A stretch of DNA of 64,000 nt from NCBI RefSeq assembly GCF_003610635.1, contig NZ_RAQJ01000002.1, positions 412,737 through 476,736 of the forward strand, in the 5' to 3' direction. The number at the start of each line of letters is the position of its first letter. The stretch's first letter is position 1. Shown here piece after piece: positions 43,339-52,478 of the stretch. Origin of the DNA: Ichthyenterobacterium magnum (GTDB lineage Bacteria > Bacteroidota > Bacteroidia > Flavobacteriales > Flavobacteriaceae). A program made the position numbers and the translations under genes. The notes beneath the pieces were generated by a model, which did no database searches, had not been told where the DNA came from, and worked only from the letters and a program-made list of their open reading frames with translations.

Positions 43339-43974
43339 ATGCTTAAATCATTATTATTTATAATTTCATTATTAGTTACAACAGCTACGTTTTCACAAAA
43401 AAGAATAGAAAAAGTATTAGATACAATAAAAACAGAAGCTCAAGCTACTTCCTTTTTAGAAAAGAATTCAAAAAAAGGAAAACTAATAACTTTTAATAAA
43501 CAAAAGCATAATACACGCCTTGCTAGCGATTTGTTTAAACTTAGCAAAGGAGGAAAAAAAATATATAGAACAGATACAAGAAAAACCTATTACAAAGTCA
43601 TTGATAAAATTGAAATCCCTTATCATAAAGTGAGTTATATTTTATTAGATGGTACGAAAAAGACTCCAAAAGAAATCAATTCGCTTCGCAATAAAATAAT
43701 ATCTAAATTCAATGAAGGTTATAGGTTTGAAGATTTAGCAAAACATTATTCTATAGATGAAAATGCAACAAGAGGTGGAGATTTGGGATGGTTTACACAA
43801 GGAGACATGCATCCAGATTTTGAAACTCCAATAATACATGGCAATTTTAATGTAGATGATATTTTTACAATAGATGTCCCAGAAAGTAATAGCTATTACG
43901 TAGTTTTAAAAACTGAAGACACCAAATTGATTGAAGAAATTAAAGTACTAAAATACACAGAGCCCGTTAAATAA
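43339..43974 (+). CDS. parvulin-type peptidylprolyl isomerase
   Basis: 211 residues with a signal peptide (KSLLFIISLLVTTATFSQ about 3-20), then a parvulin domain at about 95-200: SYILLDGTKKTPKEINSLRN, FEDLAKHYSIDENATRGGDL and GWFTQGDMHPDFE are the classic rotamase features. It probably assists folding of periplasmic or outer-membrane proteins. Its stop overlaps the rsmE start by one base. Confidence 0.9.
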   Translation: MLKSLLFIISLLVTTATFSQKRIEKVLDTIKTEAQATSFLEKNSKKGKLITFNKQKHNTRLASDLFKLSKGGKKIYRTDTRKTYYKVIDKIEIPYHKVSYILLDGTKKTPKEINSLRNKIISKFNEGYRFEDLAKHYSIDENATRGGDLGWFTQGDMHPDFETPIIHGNFNVDDIFTIDVPESNSYYVVLKTEDTKLIEEIKVLKYTEPVK

Positions 43975-44678
43975 TGCAGCTTTTTTATAATTCTGAAATT
44001 TTAGAAGATACACCTCAAATTCATTTCTCTAAAGAAGAAAGTAAACACATAGTTAAAGTTTTACGCAAATCTGTTGGCGACTTATTACATATAACTAATG
44101 GAAAAGGATGGCTATTTACTGCCGAAATTATTACAGCAGAAATTAAGCATTGTACCGCAAATATAAAATCTAAAGCCTTTCAAGAAAAAAAACCATATGA
44201 GTTACATCTCGCAGTAGCTCCAACAAAAATGAACGACCGTTACGAATGGTTTTTAGAAAAAGCAACAGAAATTGGGATAGACAGTATTACACCCATAATA
44301 TGTGACAATAGCGAAAGAAAAGTTGTTAAACCTGAGCGTTTAGAAAAAATATTGCATTCTGCCATGAAGCAATCTTTAAATTACTATTTACCAAAACTGA
44401 ATCAAGCAACCACATACAAAAATTATATAAATCAAACATTTACTGGTCAACTGTTTATTGCCCATTGTGAGGATACAGACAGAAAATCATTAAAGCAAGA
44501 ACTAACTCCAAACAAAAGTGTTACAATACTTATTGGTCCTGAAGGTGATTTTAGTGTTAAAGAAATTAAAAGTGCAATACTAAATGATTTTATTCCTGTA
44601 ACTTTGGGAAAGACAAGGTTACGAACAGAAACAGCAGCTATAGTAGCTTGTCATAGTGTTGCATTTAAAAATGAATAA
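43974..44678 (+). CDS. rsmE: 16S rRNA (uracil-1498-N3)-methyltransferase
   Basis: A 234-residue SPOUT methyltransferase for U1498 of 16S rRNA. HIVKVLRKSVGDLLHITNGKG (split about 25-45) is the N-terminal PUA-like part. KMNDRYEWFLEKATEIGIDSI (about 85-105), the knot motif ILIGPEGDFSVKEI (about 182-195) and LGKTRLRTETAAI (about 209-221) are typical RsmE motifs. It lies in a tightly packed forward run. Confidence 0.95.
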   Translation: MQLFYNSEILEDTPQIHFSKEESKHIVKVLRKSVGDLLHITNGKGWLFTAEIITAEIKHCTANIKSKAFQEKKPYELHLAVAPTKMNDRYEWFLEKATEIGIDSITPIICDNSERKVVKPERLEKILHSAMKQSLNYYLPKLNQATTYKNYINQTFTGQLFIAHCEDTDRKSLKQELTPNKSVTILIGPEGDFSVKEIKSAILNDFIPVTLGKTRLRTETAAIVACHSVAFKNE

Positions 44679-44681
44679 TTA

Positions 44682-45323
44682 ATGAGATTACTTTTTTTAA
44701 TTTTATTCTGCATCTTTTCTATTTCATTATCTGCTCAAGATTTGGCTATAGTAAAATATAAAGGTGGTGGAGATTGGTATAGTAACCCAACTGCTCTACC
44801 CAATTTAATTTCTTTTTGCAATGCAAATATTAACACAAAAATAAGTGTAAAACCAGAAACTGTAGACGTTGGTAGTGTTGATATTTTTCAGTACCCACTA
44901 CTCCACATGACGGGTCATGGCAATGTGTTTTTTAGTGATAAAGATGCAGAAAACCTAAGAAACTATTTAACTTCTGGAGGATTTCTACACATCGATGATA
45001 ACTATGGGATGGAACCTTATATAAAAAAGGAACTAAAAAAAGTATTTCCAAATGCAGAATTATTAGAGCTTCCAACAACTCACAAAATTTTTAGTAGTGC
45101 ATTTAAATTCCCACAAGGCTTGCCTAAAATACATGAACACGACGGAAAAAAACCTCAGGCATTTGGCATTTTTTATAAAAACAGGCTTGTAGTGCTTTTC
45201 ACTTTTGAAAGCGATTTAGGAGATGGTTGGGAAGATCAAGAAGTGCATAATGACCCAGATGATGTAAGAGAAAAAGCTTTAAAAATGGGAGCTAATATTA
45301 TTAAATACGCTTTTGAGAATTGA
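44682..45323 (+). CDS. DUF4159 domain-containing exported protein
   Basis: 213 residues with a signal peptide (RLLFLILFCIFSISLSAQ about 2-19). The DUF4159 domain includes IVKYKGGGDWYSNPTALPNL (about 24-43), PLLHMTGHGNVFFS (about 72-85) and GGFLHIDDNYG (about 104-114), a glutamine-amidotransferase-like fold sometimes compared to ThuA. It follows rsmE by 3 bases. The periplasmic function is unknown. Confidence 0.85.
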   Translation: MRLLFLILFCIFSISLSAQDLAIVKYKGGGDWYSNPTALPNLISFCNANINTKISVKPETVDVGSVDIFQYPLLHMTGHGNVFFSDKDAENLRNYLTSGGFLHIDDNYGMEPYIKKELKKVFPNAELLELPTTHKIFSSAFKFPQGLPKIHEHDGKKPQAFGIFYKNRLVVLFTFESDLGDGWEDQEVHNDPDDVREKALKMGANIIKYAFEN

Positions 45324-45823
45324 AACAACTCGATCACTACAATACCAATTTTAAATCCAGACAATTCCCAATTACATTAATATGTGAGCAAGTAGCAAAT
45401 GCTCCAAATATTGGTAGTTTGTTTAGAACCGCAGATGCTTTTGGAATAGAAAAACTTATCTTTTGCGGAGAACACATTCCTTTAGGAAGAAAAATGACAA
45501 AAACGTCGCGATCTACAGAAAAGGTTGTCGATTTTGAAATTATTAGAGATGCTTCAACACATGTTAAAGTTCTTAAAAATGAAGGTCATCTGGTTATTGG
45601 CTTAGAAATTACTAATAATAGCCAAGCAATAAATTCTATTTCATTTACTAACAAAAAGTCAATAGTACTTATTGTCGGTGGTGAAAACTTTGGGGTATCA
45701 AAAGAAACTTTACAATTGTGTGATGTAATAATGCATATCAATATGTTTGGGCAAAATAGTAGTATGAATGTAGTTCAGGCTACAACGATAGCTTTGTACG
45801 AAATGACAAAACAAATGTTATAA
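45320..45823 (+). CDS. TrmH-family (SpoU) RNA 2'-O-methyltransferase
   Basis: 167 residues, a compact SPOUT enzyme: CEQVANAPNIGSLFRTADAFG (split about 23-43), GEHIPL, KTSRSTEKV, and the knot motifs VLIVGGENFGVSKE (about 119-132) and NMFGQNSSMNVVQATTIALY (about 142-161). The rRNA or tRNA target is not evident. The start is a TTG overlapping the upstream TGA stop, consistent with translational coupling to the DUF4159 gene; an alternative start is not obvious. Confidence 0.88.
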   Translation: MKQLDHYNTNFKSRQFPITLICEQVANAPNIGSLFRTADAFGIEKLIFCGEHIPLGRKMTKTSRSTEKVVDFEIIRDASTHVKVLKNEGHLVIGLEITNNSQAINSISFTNKKSIVLIVGGENFGVSKETLQLCDVIMHINMFGQNSSMNVVQATTIALYEMTKQML

Positions 45824-45844
45824 CAGATTTTTTATCTTTACTAT

Positions 45845-46933
45845 ATGAATTCAAAAATCATCGCTAACGGGATTTTAAGAGCCATAGGTATTTTACTAGC
45901 CGTTTTTACAATCCTCTTCTTTTTATATAAAATACAATCTGTTATTGTATACATTGCTATTGCAGCAGTTATTTCACTTATAGGTAGACCAATTGTTTTA
46001 TTTTTAAGAAAAAAATTAAAGTTTAATAACACAATAGCAGTAATTGCTACAATGTTATTATTTATTATACTATTAGCTGGTCTTGTTGGCTTATTCATTC
46101 CTCTAATTGCAGAACAGGGACAAAATTTATCACTTTTAAATATTGACCAGCTTCAAAGTAATGCTGAAAATCTCTATACTGAGATAATGAATTACTTCAA
46201 TTTAAAACAAATTGATGTAGAGAAATCTTTAAAAGATTCTAATCTGCTTTCAAAGCTTGATTTTTCTATGATTCCAAATTTTTTAAATTCTTTTGTAAGT
46301 GGTTTAGGTAGCTTTAGTATTGGCTTATTCTCTGTGCTTTTTATTTCCTTTTTCTTTTTGAAAGATAGTCGGCTTTTTGAAAATGGAATTATGACATTTA
46401 TCCCAGATAATAAAGAGTCTAGATGGAAAATTTCAACAACAAAAATTAAAGATTTACTATCAAGGTATTTTGTTGGTTTAATTTTTCAAATTCTAATTCT
46501 TTTTATCATTTACACTGTTGTTTTATTAATTTTTGGGATAGACAATGCCATTGTAATTGCATTTTTATGTGCGCTTTTAAATCTAATTCCTTACGTAGGT
46601 CCATTAGTAAGTGCCGCCTTAATGATAATACTAACCATGTCTAGTAATTTAGGAGAAAGTTTTAGTGATGTAATTTTACCAAAAACAAGCTATGTAATGA
46701 TTGGGTTTATTATTGCTCAATTGGTAGATAATTTTTTTAGTCAACCCATTATATTTTCAAAAAGTGTAAAATCGCATCCACTAGAAATTTTCTTAGTAAT
46801 CATTATTGCCGGACTTCTTTTTGGTATAATAGGAATGATTGTAGCAGTACCATCTTACACAGCCTTAAAGGTGATTTTAAAAGAATTCCTTTCAGAATAT
46901 AAAGTAGTAAAAAAGCTTACCAAAAATTTATAG
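45845..46933 (+). CDS. AI-2E family membrane transporter
   Basis: 362 residues with about eight membrane helices. The N-terminal pair (LLAVFTILFFLYKIQSVIVY; VISLIGRPIVLFLRKKL), a soluble segment at about 85-150, SVLFISFFFLKDSRLFENGI, and the conserved LCALLNLIPYVGPLVSAALM (about 239-258) are family marks. Members move diverse small molecules or sodium/protons; an autoinducer role is not implied. It is followed 8 bases later by the methyltransferase gene. Confidence 0.9.
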   Translation: MNSKIIANGILRAIGILLAVFTILFFLYKIQSVIVYIAIAAVISLIGRPIVLFLRKKLKFNNTIAVIATMLLFIILLAGLVGLFIPLIAEQGQNLSLLNIDQLQSNAENLYTEIMNYFNLKQIDVEKSLKDSNLLSKLDFSMIPNFLNSFVSGLGSFSIGLFSVLFISFFFLKDSRLFENGIMTFIPDNKESRWKISTTKIKDLLSRYFVGLIFQILILFIIYTVVLLIFGIDNAIVIAFLCALLNLIPYVGPLVSAALMIILTMSSNLGESFSDVILPKTSYVMIGFIIAQLVDNFFSQPIIFSKSVKSHPLEIFLVIIIAGLLFGIIGMIVAVPSYTALKVILKEFLSEYKVVKKLTKNL

Positions 46934-46940
46934 ATTTTCT

Positions 46941-48131
46941 TTGAACAAAAACATACTAAATAGTGATATTCAATATTTTATAGATGAAAATTTAAATTCA
47001 GACATTAATAATCTTCTACTAAAAAGATTACGTTTTAATAATATTGAAACTAGAGAAGTTATTGAGCAAATTGAAGCAAAAAAAAAATGCCTTAACAAAC
47101 TCCCTACATGGTTTAATACCAAAAATATTTACTACCCAAATAAGTTAAATATTGAACAAACATCCTCAGAGATTACAGCAAAATATAAAGCACAATTAGT
47201 AAAAGGAGAATCAATTATAGACCTCACTGGAGGCTTTGGAGTAGATTGTCATTACTTCTCAAAGCATTTTAAAACTGTTACACATTGCGAAATAAATTCT
47301 AATCTATCAGATATAGTTACATACAACTCCAAATTGCTTAACAATTCAATTACAACAATAAATGATGATGGCATAAACTATTTAAAATCTAAAAGCACAA
47401 AATACGATTATATTTATATTGATCCTTCTAGAAGAAACAAACAAAAAGGAAAAGTCTTTTTTTTAGATGACTGCTTACCAAATGTTCCACAACATCTTGA
47501 ACTACTATTTAAGCACACCAATAACATTATGATTAAAACCTCTCCTCTACTAGACATAAGTATTGGGCTAAAAGAATTAAATCATGTTAAAACTATTCAT
47601 GTTGTAGCAGTAAACAATGAAGTAAAAGAACTATTATGGATTTTAGAAAAAGGTTTTAATAAAAATGTTAGTGTTGCAACTATAAACATTGTAAATACAA
47701 AGCAAGAACTTTTTAATTTTTTAATAAAGGATGAAACTAATCTAAACATAGAGTGTGGCATACCTCAAAATTATCTCTACGAACCTAATGCAGCAATTTT
47801 AAAATCGGGAGCGTTTAAGTCCTTAGCAAAACACACTAACACTTTAAAATTACATACAAACTCACACTTATATACACATAGTAAAGCTATCAATTTTCCA
47901 GGAAGGCAGTTTAAAATTGAAAAAATCTTGCCTTACAATAAACAACTCCTAAAAAAGGAGTCGTTTACTAAAGCAAATATTTCTGTTAGAAATTTTCCAG
48001 AAACGGTTCAGCAAATTCGAAAAAAGTTCAAAATTTCTGATGGAGGCAATCTTTATCTTTTTTTTACTACAAATTCTAAAAATAAGAGAATTGTAATTGT
48101 TTCATATAAACTTAATCAGCATCAGATATAA
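46941..48131 (+). CDS. class I SAM-dependent methyltransferase with THUMP-like domain
   Basis: 396 residues starting at a TTG 8 bases after the previous stop. The Rossmann core shows IIDLTGGFGVDCHYFSKHF (about 92-110, SAM loop), THCEINSNLSDIV (about 114-126) and YDYIYIDPSRRNKQKGKVFF (about 154-173). The C-terminal part (KSGAFKSLAKHTN and the final strands) resembles the THUMP-like domain of Bacteroidota homologues such as PG_1098. An RNA substrate is likely but unproved. The 3' end overlaps the lipoprotein gene on the other strand by 20 bases. Confidence 0.85.
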   Translation: MNKNILNSDIQYFIDENLNSDINNLLLKRLRFNNIETREVIEQIEAKKKCLNKLPTWFNTKNIYYPNKLNIEQTSSEITAKYKAQLVKGESIIDLTGGFGVDCHYFSKHFKTVTHCEINSNLSDIVTYNSKLLNNSITTINDDGINYLKSKSTKYDYIYIDPSRRNKQKGKVFFLDDCLPNVPQHLELLFKHTNNIMIKTSPLLDISIGLKELNHVKTIHVVAVNNEVKELLWILEKGFNKNVSVATINIVNTKQELFNFLIKDETNLNIECGIPQNYLYEPNAAILKSGAFKSLAKHTNTLKLHTNSHLYTHSKAINFPGRQFKIEKILPYNKQLLKKESFTKANISVRNFPETVQQIRKKFKISDGGNLYLFFTTNSKNKRIVIVSYKLNQHQI

Positions 48132-48531
48132 TTAACTCATTATTTGAATCAATTTCTAATTCCAAATTATCACATAACTCAAGATTTAATTCAATTTTTT
48201 GACCGTATATCGTCGGATTATTTGCAACGACAACAACATCTAAAACAGATAATTCAATCCAACCTGTATGATTATTTACTAGTATTCCTCCTTGGGAAGC
48301 TAACAAAACTGAGTCAAATCCTAAAATGGATACGTCAAATACGTAAGTACCATTATTTGTTAATTTTATTTTTGGTAAATCGCCAGCACATAGATTATCA
48401 CTATCTGAAGAAACAGATAATTCTGTTGCAGTTTGATTATTTTCTAATTGATTGTCTGTTGGTTCTACTGAACAATTATAGCACGAAAAGATTACCATTG
48501 CCATAGCAATAGTTTTAAGTAGGTTTTTCAT
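48112..48531 (-). CDS. small putative lipoprotein, unknown
   Basis: 139 residues with a hydrophobic leader and lipobox-like cysteines (MKNLLKTIAMAMVIFSCYNC, Cys17 or Cys20), then an acidic Ser/Asn-rich linker and a beta-rich domain (LPKIKLTNNGTYVFDVSILG; GWIELSVLDVVVVANNPTIY). A 120-codon forward frame on the opposite strand is its shadow. The ATG at 48531 has an AT-rich upstream with no obvious promoter. The gene overlaps the methyltransferase tail by 20 bases. No family recognised. Confidence 0.65.
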   Translation of the reverse strand: MKNLLKTIAMAMVIFSCYNCSVEPTDNQLENNQTATELSVSSDSDNLCAGDLPKIKLTNNGTYVFDVSILGFDSVLLASQGGILVNNHTGWIELSVLDVVVVANNPTIYGQKIELNLELCDNLELEIDSNNELIISDAD

Positions 48532-48687
48532 TTGTTTGGGGTTTAATGAAAATTATGTGGGCTAATATATGTTAAAATTACAAGCAAACAATAAAAAAAT
48601 GCGATAAAAAGCATTTTTATTCGATAAAGTGCGGTATTATAGATGAAAGTTCGACGAAATACATTACTAAACCTTACTGGAAAAACA

Positions 48688-48719
48688 AAAAAGTCTTACT
48701 ATTTCTAGTAAGACTTTTT
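48688..48719 (-). terminator. bidirectional terminator after the tRNA cluster
   Basis: AAAAGTCTTACT (48689-48700) pairs with AGTAAGACTTTT (48707-48718), flanked by an A run on the left and a T run on the right, so it can end the reverse-strand tRNA transcript. Confidence 0.8.
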
Positions 48720-48720
48720 G

Positions 48721-48794
48721 TGAGCCCTGAAGGATTCGAACCTTCGACCGCCTCCTTAGAAGGGAGGTGCTCTATCCAGCTGAGCTAAGAGCCC
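48721..48794 (-). tRNA. tRNA-Arg (anticodon TCT)
   Basis: The reverse complement folds as a tRNA: acceptor GGGCTCT with AGGGCTC (two G-U pairs), D arm TAGCTCAGCTGGATAGAGCA, anticodon stem CCTCC/GGAGG around CTTCTAA (anticodon TCT), and a GGTTCGAATCC T-arm. CCA is not encoded. Confidence 0.95.
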
Positions 48795-48808
48795 TTAACT
48801 CTGTAAAG

Positions 48809-48883
48809 TCGGGGTGGCAGGATTCGAACCTGCGGCCTCCACGTCCCAAACGTGGCGCGATAACCGGGCTACGCTACACCCCG
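48809..48883 (-). tRNA. tRNA-Pro (anticodon TGG)
   Basis: Acceptor CGGGGTG with CACCCCG plus discriminator A, anticodon stem CCACG/CGTGG around TTTGGGA (anticodon TGG), and T-arm GCAGGTTCGAATCCTGC. It is 14 bases from the tRNA-Arg gene on the same strand. Confidence 0.95.
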
Positions 48884-48916
48884 AATTGATTATCTAATTT
48901 CTATAAAGAAATTTTG

Positions 48917-49005
48917 CGGAGAGACAGGGATTCGAACCCTGGGTACCTATTTCTAGGTACGACGATTTAGCAAACCGCTCCTTTCGGCCACTCAGGCACC
49001 TCTCC
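48917..49005 (-). tRNA. tRNA-Ser (anticodon GCT)
   Basis: An 89-base class II tRNA: acceptor GGAGAGG with TCTCTCC plus G, anticodon GCT in loop TTGCTAA, a long variable arm (GTACCTAGAAATAGGTAC), and T-arm CAGGGTTCGAATCCCTG. First of the three tRNA genes in transcription order. Confidence 0.95.
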
Positions 49006-49048
49006 AATTTATTTATAAGAACTTAACATTTTATTTCAAATGCGGATG

Positions 49049-49080
49049 CAAATGTAAGTTATCATTATAAAGAACGCAAA
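49049..49080 (-). promoter_or_regulatory. promoter of the tRNA-Ser/Pro/Arg cluster
   Basis: On the reverse strand TTTG (49077-49080), a 20-base spacer, then TACATTTG (49049-49056), a near-ideal Bacteroidota promoter. The predicted start near 49042 is about 37 bases before the tRNA-Ser 5' end. Confidence 0.7.
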
Positions 49081-49110
49081 CAATTTTTTCAATTTTTTAT
49101 AGTAAAATTA

Positions 49111-51159
49111 CTATTCAGGATATTCTATTCTGAGATGGAATATGTTAGCAAGCTTATTTTTTAATATTTTCTTAATAGATTGAATTTCTTTAAAGGTAAT
49201 ATTAGCATTTAAAAACTGTCCATCTTCCATTTGCTTATTAATGATTGCCTCTACAAACTTATCTATTTTAGTAGAAGATGGTTCTTTTAAACTTTTTGAT
49301 GCTGCTTCTACACTATCACACATCATTAATATGGCTGTTTCTTTACTAAAAGGTTTTGGTCCAATATATCTAAAATCATCCTGATTGGTGTTCTCGTTAA
49401 TTTCTTTTTCTTTCGAATAAAAATAATAAACCAAACTTGTACCGTGATGTGTTCTAATAAAATCGATAACGCGATCTGGTAAATTATTTTTCTTTGCTAT
49501 TTCAATACCATTTAAAACGTGGTCTATAATTGTAGTTACACTTTCTCTAGAAGACAATTCATCATGTGGATTGATTCCTGTAGATTGATTTTCTGTAAAA
49601 AAAGTAGGGTTCTTCATCTTACCTATATCATGGTACAATGCTCCTACTCTAACCAACATTGAATTTGCGCCTATCTCATTTGCCGAAGCTTCAGCTAAAT
49701 TTGCAACATTTAGGGAATGATGAAACGTGCCTGGAGCTTTATTTGACAACTCTTTTAGAAGCTTAGTATTTGTATCTGATAATTCTAAAAGTGAAACATC
49801 TGAAACTAATCCAAATAATTTTTCGTAGATATATATTAAAGGTTGAACAAATAACGTTGCGAGTCCACACAAGATAAATAGTCCAAAAGTTTCAAACTTA
49901 AGATTGGTAATATTTCCTTCGTGAATAACATAAAACGCAAAATAAGCTATAATATAAATTAAGGTGATTTGACCAACAGAGACAAATAAATTAGCACGCT
50001 TATATAGTTCTGAAACCGTTAATATTGTTACAATTCCTGCTATAATTTGAAGAAACATATACTCAAAACTATTAGGCACAATAAAACCTAATAATAACAC
50101 TGTGAGTACATGAGCAAATAAACCCAATCTAGCATCAAAAAATGCTTTTAAAACTAAAGGAAGTATACATAGCGGAATTACATATAAATACTTTGAATCA
50201 TAGTTTATTATTAATGTTGTTAGAAAAACCATTAATAATATATTGAAAAAAATAAAGGTGACTTTTGTGTTGTCTAAAAAAACATCAATTCTATATTTTC
50301 TTAAAAACAGCAATAACATTAGTAATGCTAATGCAACAAGTAATGCATATGCAAATATGACTAAATTGTAATTTGAAGCATTCCAAACTTGTGATGCATA
50401 TTCAGACTCAAGAGACTTAAGAATTTCGAATTTATCTGCTTCAACAATTTCGCCTTTAGAAATGATTAATGTTTCTTTTTCTATACTGCCTCTGGTTGGA
50501 GAAATATTATCTAAATCTTCTTTTAAAGCATTATCAGTTATAACCTCATTTAATTTTAAGTTAGGCTTTACTATATCAAAAAACAAAGACACAAACTCTG
50601 AACTGAACCTTTGATTACCTTTAGCATTAAAATTTTGCTCTAGAATTCTTATAAATGAATCATTCTTAGTTAAATTATTAAAAGTAGTTCTCCTTTTTTC
50701 AACCTGATTTTCTAAAAGAATAACATCCTTTGTTGCAGCATAGTTATATGCATCATCTAACAATCCATATTTATAGATTAACTTTAATACTGATTTTCCC
50801 TTCGCATATAAATCTACGCTTGTGATTTCTAATATACTATCAGTAAAGGTTTCCTTAAATTTTAAATCATAAGCACTATAGACACCATCTTTTATATTGG
50901 TTTCTAAATCAAAATAAACTGGACTATTCTTTATTATATCGTTCTTTTCATCTTCAATTTCATCTAACGATTTCTTTATCGCAAAATTAAAAGGAGCGTA
51001 TAAGTTTTCTGACTGCCATGGTTTACCTTTATCAAAACTATATTTAAACTTCCCACTTTTAGGAAATAAGTAGACAATTAAAAATGTGGTACACAAAAAC
51101 AATAACACTTTGTATACCAATGCATGATTTCGATACCACTTATTTATAAAATGCTTCAT
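49111..51159 (-). CDS. 7TM-HD family phosphodiesterase (PgpH-like)
   Basis: 682 residues: an N-terminal helix (VYKVLLFLCTTFLIVYLFP about 16-34), an extracytoplasmic region (about 40-260), a bundle of about seven membrane helices (about 265-450), and a C-terminal HD domain with GTFHHSLNVANLAEASANEIG (about 476-496), ALYHDIGKMKNP (about 507-518) and FIRTHHG. PgpH-type proteins hydrolyse cyclic di-AMP; the same activity is inferred here. It is reverse-oriented and upstream of the tRNA cluster, which has its own promoter. Confidence 0.88.
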   Translation of the reverse strand: MKHFINKWYRNHALVYKVLLFLCTTFLIVYLFPKSGKFKYSFDKGKPWQSENLYAPFNFAIKKSLDEIEDEKNDIIKNSPVYFDLETNIKDGVYSAYDLKFKETFTDSILEITSVDLYAKGKSVLKLIYKYGLLDDAYNYAATKDVILLENQVEKRRTTFNNLTKNDSFIRILEQNFNAKGNQRFSSEFVSLFFDIVKPNLKLNEVITDNALKEDLDNISPTRGSIEKETLIISKGEIVEADKFEILKSLESEYASQVWNASNYNLVIFAYALLVALALLMLLLFLRKYRIDVFLDNTKVTFIFFNILLMVFLTTLIINYDSKYLYVIPLCILPLVLKAFFDARLGLFAHVLTVLLLGFIVPNSFEYMFLQIIAGIVTILTVSELYKRANLFVSVGQITLIYIIAYFAFYVIHEGNITNLKFETFGLFILCGLATLFVQPLIYIYEKLFGLVSDVSLLELSDTNTKLLKELSNKAPGTFHHSLNVANLAEASANEIGANSMLVRVGALYHDIGKMKNPTFFTENQSTGINPHDELSSRESVTTIIDHVLNGIEIAKKNNLPDRVIDFIRTHHGTSLVYYFYSKEKEINENTNQDDFRYIGPKPFSKETAILMMCDSVEAASKSLKEPSSTKIDKFVEAIINKQMEDGQFLNANITFKEIQSIKKILKNKLANIFHLRIEYPE

Positions 51160-51257
51160 TTAGTGAAATTAAGATAGGCAATCAAAAGTAATAAAATATA
51201 ATAGATTAAAAATTATGCAGTAAATCATTTTTAGGCATAATTCTACTAAAAAATGAT

Positions 51258-51265
51258 TAATTTTG
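51258..51265 (+). promoter_or_regulatory. candidate -7 element for the thiolase gene
   Basis: TAATTTTG matches TAnnTTTG 27 bases before the ATG at 51293; no strong -33 is seen. Transcription would start near 51272. Confidence 0.4.
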
Positions 51266-51292
51266 CAGCTATTAAAACTAAACAAAAAAACA

Positions 51293-52471
51293 ATGAGTAA
51301 AGAAGTTGTAATTGTATCTGCGGCAAGAACACCAATTGGTAGTTTTTTAGGAGCACTGTCTACTATTCCTGCACCACGATTGGGCGCTATAGCTATAAAA
51401 GGAGCTTTAGATAAAATTAATCTTAAACCAGAAATGGTTCAAGAGGTTTTAATGGGTAACGTAGTGCAAGCTGGAACTGGGCAAGCGCCTGCTAGACAAG
51501 CAGCAATATATGCTGGCATACCAGATACTGTGCCTTGTACAACTATAAATAAAGTATGTGCTTCAGGAATGAAAACGGTTATGCAAGCTGCACAATCAAT
51601 TGCTCTTGGTGATACTGAAATAGTTGTTGCTGGTGGTATGGAAAACATGAGTTTAATCCCTCATTATATGCATGCAAGAAGTGCAACAAAATTTGGCCCA
51701 ACTAAACTCGTAGATGGAATGCAAAAGGATGGTTTAGTTGACGCTTATGATGAAAATGCGATGGGAGTTTGTGCAGATGCTTGTGCAACAGAGTATGAGT
51801 TTTCTAGAGAAGACCAAGATAACTATGCTATACAATCTTATAAAAGGTCAGCAGAAGCATGGGGCTCAGGAAAATTTGATAATGAAGTTGTACCTGTTGA
51901 AGTGCCTCAACGTAGAGGAGAACCAATTGTAGTTTCAAAAGATGAAGAATATACCAACGTAAAACTTGAAAAAATCCCTGCATTACGTCCAGCTTTTACT
52001 AAAGATGGTACAGTTACTGCAGCAAATGCATCAACAATAAATGATGGTGCTGGCGCAATGGTTTTAATGAGCAAAGAAAAAGCAAATGAATTAGGTTTAA
52101 AACCTCTTGCTACAATAAAAAGTTATGCAGATGCTGCTCAAGAACCAAAATGGTTTACAACAGCACCAGCCAAAGCTTTACCAAAAGCATTAGACAAAGC
52201 TGGCATTTCAATAAATGATGTTGACTATTTTGAATTTAACGAAGCTTTTGCTGTTGTTGGACTCGCAAATATGAAAATTTTAGGATTAAATGACAGCAAC
52301 GTTAACGTAAATGGAGGAGCTGTGTCTTTAGGTCATCCATTAGGTTGTTCAGGAGTTAGAATTGTAATTACATTATTAAATGTTTTAGAACAAAATGACG
52401 CTAAGATTGGTGCTGCAGCTATTTGTAATGGTGGTGGTGGTGCTTCAGCTATTGTAATAGAACGTAACTAA
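51293..52471 (+). CDS. acetyl-CoA C-acetyltransferase (thiolase)
   Basis: 392 residues from ATG 51293 ([18 protein letters not shown]); an in-frame TTG at 51263 overlaps the promoter-like element and is rejected. The acylated Cys is C89 in [20 protein letters not shown] (His) and [11 protein letters not shown] (second Cys) near the C-terminus complete the active site. It joins or cleaves acetoacetyl-CoA; biosynthetic versus degradative use is not decided by sequence. It is followed after 7 bases by an NlpC/P60 gene. Confidence 0.93.
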   Translation: MSKEVVIVSAARTPIGSFLGALSTIPAPRLGAIAIKGALDKINLKPEMVQEVLMGNVVQAGTGQAPARQAAIYAGIPDTVPCTTINKVCASGMKTVMQAAQSIALGDTEIVVAGGMENMSLIPHYMHARSATKFGPTKLVDGMQKDGLVDAYDENAMGVCADACATEYEFSREDQDNYAIQSYKRSAEAWGSGKFDNEVVPVEVPQRRGEPIVVSKDEEYTNVKLEKIPALRPAFTKDGTVTAANASTINDGAGAMVLMSKEKANELGLKPLATIKSYADAAQEPKWFTTAPAKALPKALDKAGISINDVDYFEFNEAFAVVGLANMKILGLNDSNVNVNGGAVSLGHPLGCSGVRIVITLLNVLEQNDAKIGAAAICNGGGGASAIVIERN

Positions 52472-52478
52472 GTCTTTA

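Noticed and set aside
48144..48506. 120-codon forward reading frame
   Set aside because: It lies opposite the lipoprotein gene 48112-48531, is rich in Leu/Gln/Tyr repeats typical of antisense frames, and has no signal or family.
51263..51292. TTG upstream start for the thiolase
   Set aside because: It overlaps the TAATTTTG promoter-like element, and the family N-terminus begins at ATG 51293.
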